Positions 1 through 5,095 of a stretch of DNA of 6,100 bases are shown piece by piece (position 1 is the first letter of the stretch; each line of letters begins with the position of its first letter). The notes beneath the pieces are model-generated. The model was not told the DNA's origin. It was given only the letters and a program-made list of their open reading frames with translations, and did no database searches. The position numbers were made by a program, and so were the translations under genes. Source of the DNA: Actinomycetes bacterium (GTDB lineage: Bacteria > Actinomycetota > Actinomycetes > Actinomycetales > Cellulomonadaceae). The stretch spans positions 1 through 6,100 of the forward strand of contig JAEXEM010000271.1 of the NCBI GenBank assembly GCA_023401045.1, read 5' to 3'.

Positions 1-220
1 GGGCGGCGCCGCCCGGGGGCGCGGCGGGCGCCGGGACCGATCCGGCCGTCTCGCCGTTGCCGGCGGCCGTCGTCCCGGGCCGGTAGCCCTCGAAGAAGTC
101 CCACCACGCGGGGTCCACCGCGTTCCGGTCCTTCTTGTACTGCTCGTAGAGCTCGTCCACGAGCCACTCGTTCGCGCCGAAGTCGGCACGGGTGGAGTCG
201 GACTGCGCGTTCTGCGTCAC
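1..220 (-). CDS. kgd: Multifunctional 2-oxoglutarate decarboxylase / dehydrogenase E1 (Kgd/SucA), N-terminal fragment
   Basis: Only the first 73 codons are inside the window; the gene continues past position 1. The family in actinobacteria is about 1,200 residues long and converts 2-oxoglutarate in the TCA cycle, combining ThDP-dependent E1 activity with an E2-like acyltransferase domain. The visible part reads MTQNAQSDST, then a signature stretch at residues 14-49 including FGANEWLVDELYEQYKKD, VDPAWWDFFEGY and RPG. This is the helical segment conserved at the N-terminus of Kgd/SucA, which docks on the dehydrogenase complex. It is followed by the usual low-complexity Ala/Pro/Gly linker (residues 50-73). 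The start is not certain: GTG at 220 gives the familiar short N-terminus, but an in-frame GTG at 235 would add five residues (V-G-D-P-S). Neither has a strong Shine-Dalgarno sequence; GGAAGTGGG lies upstream of 220. The gene shares strand with the two-component genes but a 210-bp gap suggests its own promoter. Confidence 0.9.
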   Translation of the reverse strand, partial: MTQNAQSDSTRADFGANEWLVDELYEQYKKDRNAVDPAWWDFFEGYRPGTTAAGNGETAGSVPAPAAPPGGAA

Positions 221-274
221 GCTGGGATCGCCCACTTCCGGTGCGCGGTGCAGGGACCGCGCCGTCGCCAGTTC

Positions 275-291
275 TGTTGACGACAACACTA
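275..291 (-). promoter_or_regulatory. Inverted repeat TGTTG-N4-CAACA overlapping a possible -10 box upstream of kgd
   Basis: Positions 275-288 read TGTTGACGACAACA, two perfect 5-bp arms around a 4-bp centre, about 55-70 bp before the kgd start. On the minus strand the hexamer TAGTGT (291-286) fits a loose actinobacterial -10 and overlaps the repeat. No convincing -35 lies 16-19 bp upstream, so the promoter part is weak. If real, a repressor bound here would block kgd transcription. The symmetry is seen directly; its role is inferred. Confidence 0.3.
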
Positions 292-430
292 CGTGGTTCC
301 GGGGGTCCACCGTCCCTTGTGCTCGGCACGCCGACGTGATCTGCGCGCCCTCTTCACCCTGACGGCCGCCCGGGGTCAACACCTGGGCAATCACCGGGAA
401 ACCAGGGGGCAAGCCGCGCTGCGCCGGGGC

Positions 431-1543
431 TCAAGACGCAGGGACGGCCGTCTCGGAGGGCGGGCCCGAGCGTGTCCGCTCCGCGGGCAGCCGCACGCGC
501 ATCGTGCACCCGGGGCCGGCGTCGGCGACCTCGACCGAACCGCCGTGCAGGTCGACCGCCCACCGCACGATCGCCAGGCCGAGGCCGGTGCCCCCGGTCG
601 ACCGCTGGCCGGTCAGCGGGGTGTTGCCGCGGACGAACCTCTCGAAGACGTGCGCGCGCTGGTCCTCGGCGATCCCCGGGCCGTGGTCGACGACGTCGAT
701 GCGCACCTCGCGCCCGTCGCGGCGCGCCACGAGCCGCACCTCGTCGTCGGGAGGGGAGTGGCGCGCGGCGTTCTGGACGAGGTTGGCGACGACCTGGTGG
801 AGCCGCTCGGGGTCGGCGGGCACCGTCAGCTCCGGCGGCGAGACGTCGACGGGGAAGCGCAGGTGCTTCTCCGCGCCGACGAGGGCCGCCTGGTCGGCGG
901 CCTCCTGGAGGAACCGGCCGAGGTGCACCTCCTCGACCTGGAGGGTCATCGCCCCCGCCTCGAGCCTCGACAGGTCGAGCAGCGACGACACGAGGCGTGA
1001 CAGGCGTTCGGTCTGCGCGAGCGCGGCCTCGAGGGTCGCCGGTTCGGGCTCGCTCACGCCGTCGACCATGTTCTCGAGCTGCGCCTGCAGGGCCGTGACC
1101 GGCGTCCGCAGCTCGTGCGAGACGTTGGCGACGAGCTCGCGGCGGAACGTGTCCTGCTGCTCGAGGTCGTCCGCCATGCGGTTGAAGGCGTCGGCGAGCT
1201 GCCCGACCTCGTCGCGGCTCGTCGAGCGCACACGGCGGGTGTAGTCGCCGCCCGCCATCGCCCGGGCCGCCTCCGTCATCTCCCGCAGCGGCGAGGTCAT
1301 GCCGCGCGCGAGCAGGTGGGTGAGGAGCAGGGACAGCGCGACAGCGAACGGCAGGGTCCGGCTCGGTCCCAGCGCGCGGCCGTAGCCGAACCAGATGACG
1401 ACCGCGGCGAGGGTGACCGCCCCGGCGACGATGACGCCGAGCTTGAGCTTGATGCTCCCGAGCGGGTCGAGCGGACGCAGGTCCGGCAGGCGCCACCGGC
1501 CGCTCCCGCGCGCGTGACGGGCGGGCACGGGCGGGGGCGTCAC
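431..1543 (-). CDS. HAMP-domain sensor histidine kinase with minimal extracytoplasmic loop
   Basis: A 370-residue membrane histidine kinase that would autophosphorylate and pass phosphate to the response regulator encoded just upstream. Two transmembrane helices lie at about residues 35-54 and 65-79, separated by only about ten residues (RALGPSRTLP). A HAMP linker follows (about 80-132), then the dimerisation/H-box VSHELRTP with phospho-acceptor His143, the N-box NLVQNAARHS (Asn258), the G1 box DHGPG (286-290), the F-box FERF (300-303) and the G2 box GGTGLGLAIV (317-326). All catalytic motifs are intact. The start chosen is GTG at 1543, whose GTGA overlaps the regulator's stop by 4 bases, with GGAGGA (1558-1553) nine bases upstream. 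Translational coupling with the regulator is therefore likely. Without a sensor domain, the signal is probably sensed in or at the membrane or through a partner protein. The reading frame stays open upstream through the regulator gene, but that part is a shadow. Confidence 0.95.
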   Translation of the reverse strand: MTPPPVPARHARGSGRWRLPDLRPLDPLGSIKLKLGVIVAGAVTLAAVVIWFGYGRALGPSRTLPFAVALSLLLTHLLARGMTSPLREMTEAARAMAGGDYTRRVRSTSRDEVGQLADAFNRMADDLEQQDTFRRELVANVSHELRTPVTALQAQLENMVDGVSEPEPATLEAALAQTERLSRLVSSLLDLSRLEAGAMTLQVEEVHLGRFLQEAADQAALVGAEKHLRFPVDVSPPELTVPADPERLHQVVANLVQNAARHSPPDDEVRLVARRDGREVRIDVVDHGPGIAEDQRAHVFERFVRGNTPLTGQRSTGGTGLGLAIVRWAVDLHGGSVEVADAGPGCTMRVRLPAERTRSGPPSETAVPAS

Positions 1544-2292
1544 GGCCGTCCGTCCTCCGCGGGTGCCGGCTCCCCGGCCGGCTCGAAGGCGTACCCCACG
1601 CCGTGGACGGTCCGGATGAGGTCCGGCCCGAGCTTGCGGCGCAGCGCCTTGATGTGGGAGTCGACCGTGCGCGTGCCGCTCGCGTCGACCCAGTCCCACA
1701 CGTCGGCGAGCAGCCGCTCCCGCGTGAGCACCGTGCGCGGGGAGGAGGCCAGCGTGAGCAGCAGCTCGAACTCCGTCGGCGTGAGGTGCACCTCGGTGCC
1801 GGCGCGCTGCACGCGCCGCTGCGCGGTGTCGATCGTCACGTCGCCGGCGACGAGCGGCGGGTCCGGCAGCTGGACCGCCGCGAGCTCGGCCGCACGCGCC
1901 GCGCGCTCCGTGCGGCGCAGCAGCACCTTCGTGCGCGCGACGAGCTCGCGCATCGAGAACGGCTTCGTCATGTAGTCGTCGGCGCCGACGCCGAGGCCGA
2001 CGAGCATGTCCGTCTCGTCGTCGCGCGCCGTCAGCATGAGCACCGGCACGGGCCGCTCGGCCTGGATCCTGCGGCACACCTCGAGACCGTCGATGCCCGG
2101 CAGCATGACGTCGAGCACGACGACGTCCGGGTTGAGCCGGGCCGCGGCGGCCACGCCGGCCGGCCCGTCCCCGACGGCCTCGACGGCCCAGCCCTCCGCG
2201 GTGAACCGGTGCACGATGGCCTGGGCGATCGCGGGCTCGTCCTCGACGACGAGCACGGTGGTGGCGCCCTGGCGCGAGACGCTGGTGACCAT
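1540..2292 (-). CDS. OmpR/PhoB-family response regulator
   Basis: A 250-residue DNA-binding response regulator, full length for the family. The receiver domain occupies about residues 12-125. Its acidic pocket is at VVEDEP (Glu17, Asp18), the phospho-acceptor is Asp61 in LDVMLPG, the switch Thr is Thr88 in LMLTARDD, and Lys110 is in TKPF. The winged-helix domain (about 145-237) has the LTPTEFELL start, recognition helix RTVDSHIKALRRKLG (208-222) and wing hairpin IRTVHGVGYAF. The ATG at 2292 is well supported: an in-frame TGA lies five codons upstream, so no longer version is possible, and GGGG sits two bases before the ATG. The gene leads a two-gene unit with the kinase and is divergent from the CNNM operon. 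A 13-bp palindrome lies seven bases upstream of its start. The targets are unknown; autoregulation and control of the divergent operon are the obvious guesses. Confidence 0.95.
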   Translation of the reverse strand: MVTSVSRQGATTVLVVEDEPAIAQAIVHRFTAEGWAVEAVGDGPAGVAAAARLNPDVVVLDVMLPGIDGLEVCRRIQAERPVPVLMLTARDDETDMLVGLGVGADDYMTKPFSMRELVARTKVLLRRTERAARAAELAAVQLPDPPLVAGDVTIDTAQRRVQRAGTEVHLTPTEFELLLTLASSPRTVLTRERLLADVWDWVDASGTRTVDSHIKALRRKLGPDLIRTVHGVGYAFEPAGEPAPAEDGRP

Positions 2293-2299
2293 GGCCCCA

Positions 2300-2312
2300 G
2301 CGTGTCACACGC
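2300..2312. promoter_or_regulatory. Perfect 13-bp palindrome GCGTGTCACACGC next to the regulator start
   Basis: Six-base arms around one central base, 7 bp upstream of the response-regulator ATG in the divergent control region. As DNA it could be an operator for a dimeric repressor. As RNA on the minus strand it can form a 5-bp, 3-nt-loop hairpin directly before the GGGG ribosome-binding stretch. OmpR-type regulators usually bind direct repeats, so the bound protein may be something other than the neighbouring regulator. Confidence 0.35.
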
Positions 2313-2361
2313 ACCCGGAGAGACGGGGGCCGCCGCCCGGCGAGGGTGACGGGTTCGTCCG

Positions 2362-2367
2362 TAGGAT
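2362..2367 (+). promoter_or_regulatory. Possible -10 box TAGGAT (or ribosome-binding site) before the leader ORF / CNNM operon
   Basis: TAGGAT matches the loose actinobacterial -10 pattern TANNNT and ends 9 bp before the ATG at 2377, which would give a leaderless or nearly leaderless transcript. No good -35 is seen 16-19 bp upstream. The same bases contain AGGA ten bases before that ATG and could instead be a weak Shine-Dalgarno sequence. Confidence 0.3.
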
Positions 2368-2376
2368 GGCGCCACC

Positions 2377-2541
2377 ATGAGCAGCCCCAGTCGCTGCCCG
2401 CGTCGCCCCGCGCGCCTGCGCGCGCCGCGGCGCGGGACCCACCCCGGGACGGCACGCGTCGCCGTCGTCGTGCTCACCCCGCCCCTCCCCGCCGCCGTCC
2501 CGTCGGCCGGCGCGCCGTGTCGGCAGGTCCGCGGATGCTGA
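2377..2541 (+). CDS. Possible Pro/Arg-rich leader ORF overlapping the first CNNM gene
   Basis: A 54-codon frame starts with ATG 2377 and stops at TGA 2539-2541, so its last bases overlap the next gene's ATG at 2535 in the arrangement ATGCTGA. The product begins MSSPSRCPRRPARLRAPRR, continues into a valine-rich stretch VAVVVLTPPLPAAVP (residues 28-42) and ends APCRQVRGC. It contains about ten Pro, ten Arg and three Cys. About 90% of its third positions are G or C, which is coding-like, whereas the frame continuous with the CNNM gene in this stretch has many third-position T/A. I recognise no family. It may be a leader peptide coupling translation to the CNNM gene, or merely a chance open frame, since Pro/Arg/Ala-rich chance ORFs are common in such GC-rich DNA. 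Confidence 0.3.
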   Translation: MSSPSRCPRRPARLRAPRRGTHPGTARVAVVVLTPPLPAAVPSAGAPCRQVRGC

Positions 2542-3851
2542 CGGACTGGCTGCTCGTCGGGCTCGGCGTGCTCCTCACCGCGGGCACCGCGGTGTTCGTC
2601 GCCGCCGAGTTCTCGTTCGTCACGCTCGACCCCGACCTCGTCGAGCGCCAGGCCCACCCGGGCGACGGTCGCAGCAGGTCGGTGCTCGGGGCGCTGCGGC
2701 GGCTGTCCACCCAGCTCTCCGGTGCCCAGGTCGGCATCACGCTGACGACCGTGCTCCTCGGGTACACGACGCAGCCCGCGGTCGTACGCCTGCTCGGCCT
2801 CGGGCTCGAGGACGCGGGACTCGCGCGAGCAGTCGCCGGCGCCGCCGCCGGGGTCCTCGCGATCGTCCTCGTCAACGGGTTCTCCATGCTCTTCGGCGAG
2901 CTCGTGCCGAAGAACTTCGCCATCGCGCGCCCGCTCGGCACCGCACGGACCGTCGCGCCGTTCCAGGTGGGCTTCACGCGCGCGCTCGCCCCCGTCATCG
3001 CCCTGACGAACGGCACCGCCAACCGCCTGCTCCGGCGTGTCGGCGTCGAGCCGCGCGAGGAGCTCTCGGGGGCGCGCTCCCCGGCGGAGCTCGCGTCGCT
3101 CGTCCGGCGCTCGGCCGAGCGCGGCACGCTCGACCCCGCCACCGCGGCCCTCCTGACGAACTCGATCGACTTCGGCACGCTCACCGCGGTCGACGTCATG
3201 ACCGACCGCACACGGCTCGTCGTCGTACGCCGCGACGACACCGCCGCCGACGTCATGACGCTCGCCCGGCGTACCGGCCACTCGCGGTTCCCCGTCATCG
3301 GGGACTCCCTCGACGACGTCGTCGGTCTCGTCCACCTGCGCAAGGCCATGGCCGTGCCCCACGAGCGGCGGGCCGAGGTCCCCGCGGCCGCCCTCATGGG
3401 CGACGCGCCCCGCGTGCCGGAGACGGTCGGCCTCGGGCCGCTGCTCGTCGAGCTGCGCGCGCAGGGGCTGCAGATGGCACTCGTCGTCGACGAGTACGGC
3501 GGGACGTCCGGCGCCGTCACGCTGGAGGACGTCGTCGAGGAGCTCGTCGGCGAGGTGGCCGACGAGCACGACCGGACCCGGCCGTCCGTCGCCCGCCTCG
3601 CCGACGGCACGTGGGAGCTGCCGGGAGTCCTGCGCCCGGACGAGGTGCACGAGGCCACCGGGCTGCGGCTGCCCGACGACGGCCCGTGGGAGACCGTCGG
3701 CGGCCTGCTCATGGCGAGGCTCGGGCGGGTCCCGCAGGTGGGTGACGAGGTCGTCGAGGGGCGGCTGCTGCTCCGGGTCGAGCGGATGGACCGGCGCCGG
3801 GTCGCCCGGGTGCGGCTCGTCGAGCGCGCCGACGAGGAGGGTGAGGGCTGA
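2535..3851 (+). CDS. CNNM/CorC (HlyC) family transporter: DUF21, CBS pair and CorC_HlyC domain
   Basis: A 438-residue membrane protein of the CNNM/CorC family, which is tied to Mg2+ (and sometimes Co2+) transport and often mis-annotated as hemolysin. The DUF21/CNNM membrane domain spans about residues 1-170: a first helix at 5-25 ending FVAAEFSFV, the conserved SGAQVGITL (62-70), and GELVPKN (121-127) with the conserved Glu/Pro/Lys. A Bateman module follows. CBS1 is about 219-272 (VMTDRTRL, TGHSRFPVIG). CBS2 is about 293-345 with the canonical DEYGGTSGAVTLEDVVEE, the pattern of nucleotide-binding CorC proteins. The C-terminal CorC_HlyC domain (about 350-432) includes LPGVLRPDEV and WETVGGLLM. 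The start is ATG 2535, with GGCAGG seven bases upstream and a first helix beginning at once. An in-frame GTG at 2517 would add six residues but lacks a ribosome site. Its stop shares one base with the next gene's ATG (TGATG), so the two are cotranscribed and coupled. It resembles the larger member (Rv1842c-like, from memory) of the mycobacterial pair. Confidence 0.92.
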   Translation: MLTDWLLVGLGVLLTAGTAVFVAAEFSFVTLDPDLVERQAHPGDGRSRSVLGALRRLSTQLSGAQVGITLTTVLLGYTTQPAVVRLLGLGLEDAGLARAVAGAAAGVLAIVLVNGFSMLFGELVPKNFAIARPLGTARTVAPFQVGFTRALAPVIALTNGTANRLLRRVGVEPREELSGARSPAELASLVRRSAERGTLDPATAALLTNSIDFGTLTAVDVMTDRTRLVVVRRDDTAADVMTLARRTGHSRFPVIGDSLDDVVGLVHLRKAMAVPHERRAEVPAAALMGDAPRVPETVGLGPLLVELRAQGLQMALVVDEYGGTSGAVTLEDVVEELVGEVADEHDRTRPSVARLADGTWELPGVLRPDEVHEATGLRLPDDGPWETVGGLLMARLGRVPQVGDEVVEGRLLLRVERMDRRRVARVRLVERADEEGEG

Positions 3852-4894
3852 TGGACAGCACCCTCGCGCTCGTCCTCGCGGTCGCGCTGCTCGCCGCGAA
3901 CGCGTTCTTCGTCGGGGCGGAGTTCGCCCTCATGTCGGCCCGCCGCTCGGCGGTCGAGCCGCTCGCGGAGGCGGGAGACCGGCGCGCGGTCACCGTGCTG
4001 TGGGCGATGGAGCACGTCTCGCTCATGCTCGCCGCGGCCCAGCTCGGCATCACCGTCTGCTCGACGAGCCTCGGCCTCGTCGCGGAGCCCGCGATCGCCC
4101 ACCTCGTGGAGGGCCCGTTGCACGCCCTCGGGGTGCCCGACGCGTTCACTCACCCCATCGCCTTCGTGCTCGCGCTGCTCGTCGTCGTCTACCTCCACGT
4201 CGTGCTGGGGGAGATGGTGCCGAAGAACCTCGCGGTCGCGGGGCCGGACCGCGCGGTCCTCCTGTTCGGCCCCCCGCTCGTGTGGGTGGCCCGTGCGCTG
4301 CGCCACGTCATCGGCGCGCTCAACTGGCTCGCCAACCACGTGCTCCGGCTGTTCCGCGTCGAGCCGCAGGACGAGGTGGCGTCGGCGTTCACCGCGCAGG
4401 AGGTGCAGTCGATCGTCGAGCGCTCGCAGGCCGAGGGGCTCCTCGCCGACGAGCAGGGACTGCTGCACGGCGCGATCGAGTTCTCCGACCGCACCGCGGC
4501 GGACGTCATGGTCCCGGTCGACGGGCTCGTGACGGTCGACGCGACGAGCACCCCGGACGACATCGAGCACCTCGTCGCCCGGACCGGCTTCAGCCGCTTC
4601 CCGGTCGTCGACCCCGCCGGCCGACCGGCCGGGTACCTCCACATCAAGGACGTCCTCTACGCGGACGACGCGACCAGGGCCCAGCCCGTGCCGGCGTGGC
4701 GGGTGCGGGCGCTCGCGGTCGTCGCTCCGGGGGACGAGGTGGAGTCGGCCCTCGCGGCGATGCAGCGCTCGGGCACGCACCTCGCGCGGGTCGAGGACGC
4801 GGGGCGCACGGTCGGCGTCGTCTTCCTCGAGGACATCCTCGAGGAGCTCGTCGGGGAGGTCCGGGACGCGATGCAGCGGGGTCAGCTGCCCTGA
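3851..4894 (+). CDS. Second CNNM-family protein, short form lacking the CorC_HlyC domain
   Basis: A 347-residue paralogue of the preceding gene. The CNNM membrane domain (about 1-170) shows FFVGAEFALMSARR (19-32), AAAQLGITV (61-69), a helix around 103-119 and GEMVPKNLA (120-128). CBS1 is about 216-272 (DVMVPVDGLV, TGFSRFPVVD, LHIKDVL). CBS2 is about 284-338, ending VVFLEDILEELVGEVRDA. The protein stops there, so the C-terminal CorC_HlyC domain present in its neighbour is absent. CBS2 also lacks the DEYGG motif and reads HLARVEDAGRTVG instead, so nucleotide binding is probably altered. The start ATG 3851 overlaps the upstream stop by one base and follows a strong GAGGAGG (3834-3840) ten bases ahead. 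A long-plus-short CNNM pair is a recurring actinobacterial arrangement (Rv1842c/Rv1841c in M. tuberculosis, from memory). The two probably form heteromers or have divided roles, which is inferred. The stop codon lies inside a downstream hairpin. Confidence 0.92.
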   Translation: MDSTLALVLAVALLAANAFFVGAEFALMSARRSAVEPLAEAGDRRAVTVLWAMEHVSLMLAAAQLGITVCSTSLGLVAEPAIAHLVEGPLHALGVPDAFTHPIAFVLALLVVVYLHVVLGEMVPKNLAVAGPDRAVLLFGPPLVWVARALRHVIGALNWLANHVLRLFRVEPQDEVASAFTAQEVQSIVERSQAEGLLADEQGLLHGAIEFSDRTAADVMVPVDGLVTVDATSTPDDIEHLVARTGFSRFPVVDPAGRPAGYLHIKDVLYADDATRAQPVPAWRVRALAVVAPGDEVESALAAMQRSGTHLARVEDAGRTVGVVFLEDILEELVGEVRDAMQRGQLP

Positions 4895-4913
4895 CGGGCG
4901 CCACGCGCCGTCA
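4892..4913 (+). terminator. Hairpin at the end of the CNNM operon
   Basis: TGACGGGCGC (4892-4901), loop CAC (4902-4904) and GCGCCGTCA (4905-4913) form a 9-bp stem with one bulged G. The stem includes the stop codon of the second CNNM gene. There is no U-run after it, as is common for actinobacterial terminators, so the call is moderate. Confidence 0.45.
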
Positions 4914-4916
4914 CCT

Positions 4917-4943
4917 GGACGTGTGAGAGAAGGGTGAACGTCC
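4917..4943. repeat. Inverted repeat GGACGT-N15-ACGTCC
   Basis: Perfect 6-bp arms at 4917-4922 and 4938-4943, extendable by a T-G wobble and a C-G pair to 8. The 15-base loop is purine-rich (GTGAGAGAAGGGTGA). It directly follows the hairpin over the CNNM stop codon. It may add to termination or be an operator for the downstream peptidase gene. Confidence 0.3.
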
Positions 4944-5019
4944 GGGCGTGTCCTTCGGCGAGTCGTCCGATGTGTCCGGGCTGGGTCTGTGACGAACCCG
5001 GCGGGGTCTTGGTCCGGGG
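4940..5019 (+). repeat. Three copies of GTCCGGG upstream of the peptidase promoter
   Basis: GTCCGGG occurs at 4940-4946, 4974-4980 and 5012-5018; the first two are GTCCGGGC and the third is GTCCGGGG. Start-to-start distances are 34 and 38 bp, all on the same strand. The last copy lies between the -35 and -10 candidates. The repetition is seen directly; whether it binds a regulator is unknown. Confidence 0.3.
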
Positions 5020-5038
5020 TGCCCGGTGCCGTTATGGT
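5009..5038 (+). promoter_or_regulatory. Candidate promoter of the M15 peptidase gene
   Basis: TTGGTC (5009-5014), an 18-bp spacer and TATGGT (5033-5038) make a credible housekeeping-type promoter, the best -10 in the window. Transcription would start near 5045, which leaves a leader of about 50 nt before the GTG at 5096 and argues against the in-frame GTG at 5042 as the start. Confidence 0.5.
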
Positions 5039-5084
5039 TTCGTGACCGCATCGGGGGGAGCCGATGTCGAGCGGGACGAGCAGA

Positions 5085-5090
5085 GCGGAG
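5085..5090 (+). promoter_or_regulatory. Ribosome-binding site GCGGAG that decides the peptidase start
   Basis: GCGGAG ends five bases before the in-frame GTG at 5096. The other purine-rich stretch (GGGGGGAG, 5053-5060) precedes an ATG at 5064 that is in the wrong frame for the peptidase. Confidence 0.5.
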
Positions 5091-5095
5091 ATGTC

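Noticed and set aside
351..379. Promoter on the minus strand with TTGACC (379-374) in the kinase-kgd gap
   Set aside because: The -35 is reasonable, but the hexamer 17 bp further on (TGAAGA) is not a usable -10 and no better one is nearby.
293..1000. Plus-strand open frame opposite the kinase C-terminus
   Set aside because: It is antisense to the intact kinase catalytic domain, and its composition matches a GC-rich shadow frame.
2346..2534. N-terminal extension of the first CNNM protein from a GTG at 2346
   Set aside because: The extension is Arg/Pro-rich, lacks GC-biased third positions and would put a basic tail before the first membrane helix. ATG 2535 has a better ribosome site and the family-typical start.
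2031..3650. Minus-strand open frame spanning the regulator and first CNNM gene
   Set aside because: It runs in the wrong frame across two well-supported genes and gives an Arg/Asp/Gly-rich product with no recognisable motif.
5041..5095. Riboswitch (for example a c-di-AMP type, common before actinobacterial cell-wall hydrolases) in the peptidase leader
   Set aside because: With the promoter at 5009-5038 the leader is only about 50 nt, too short for that class, and I see none of its conserved blocks.
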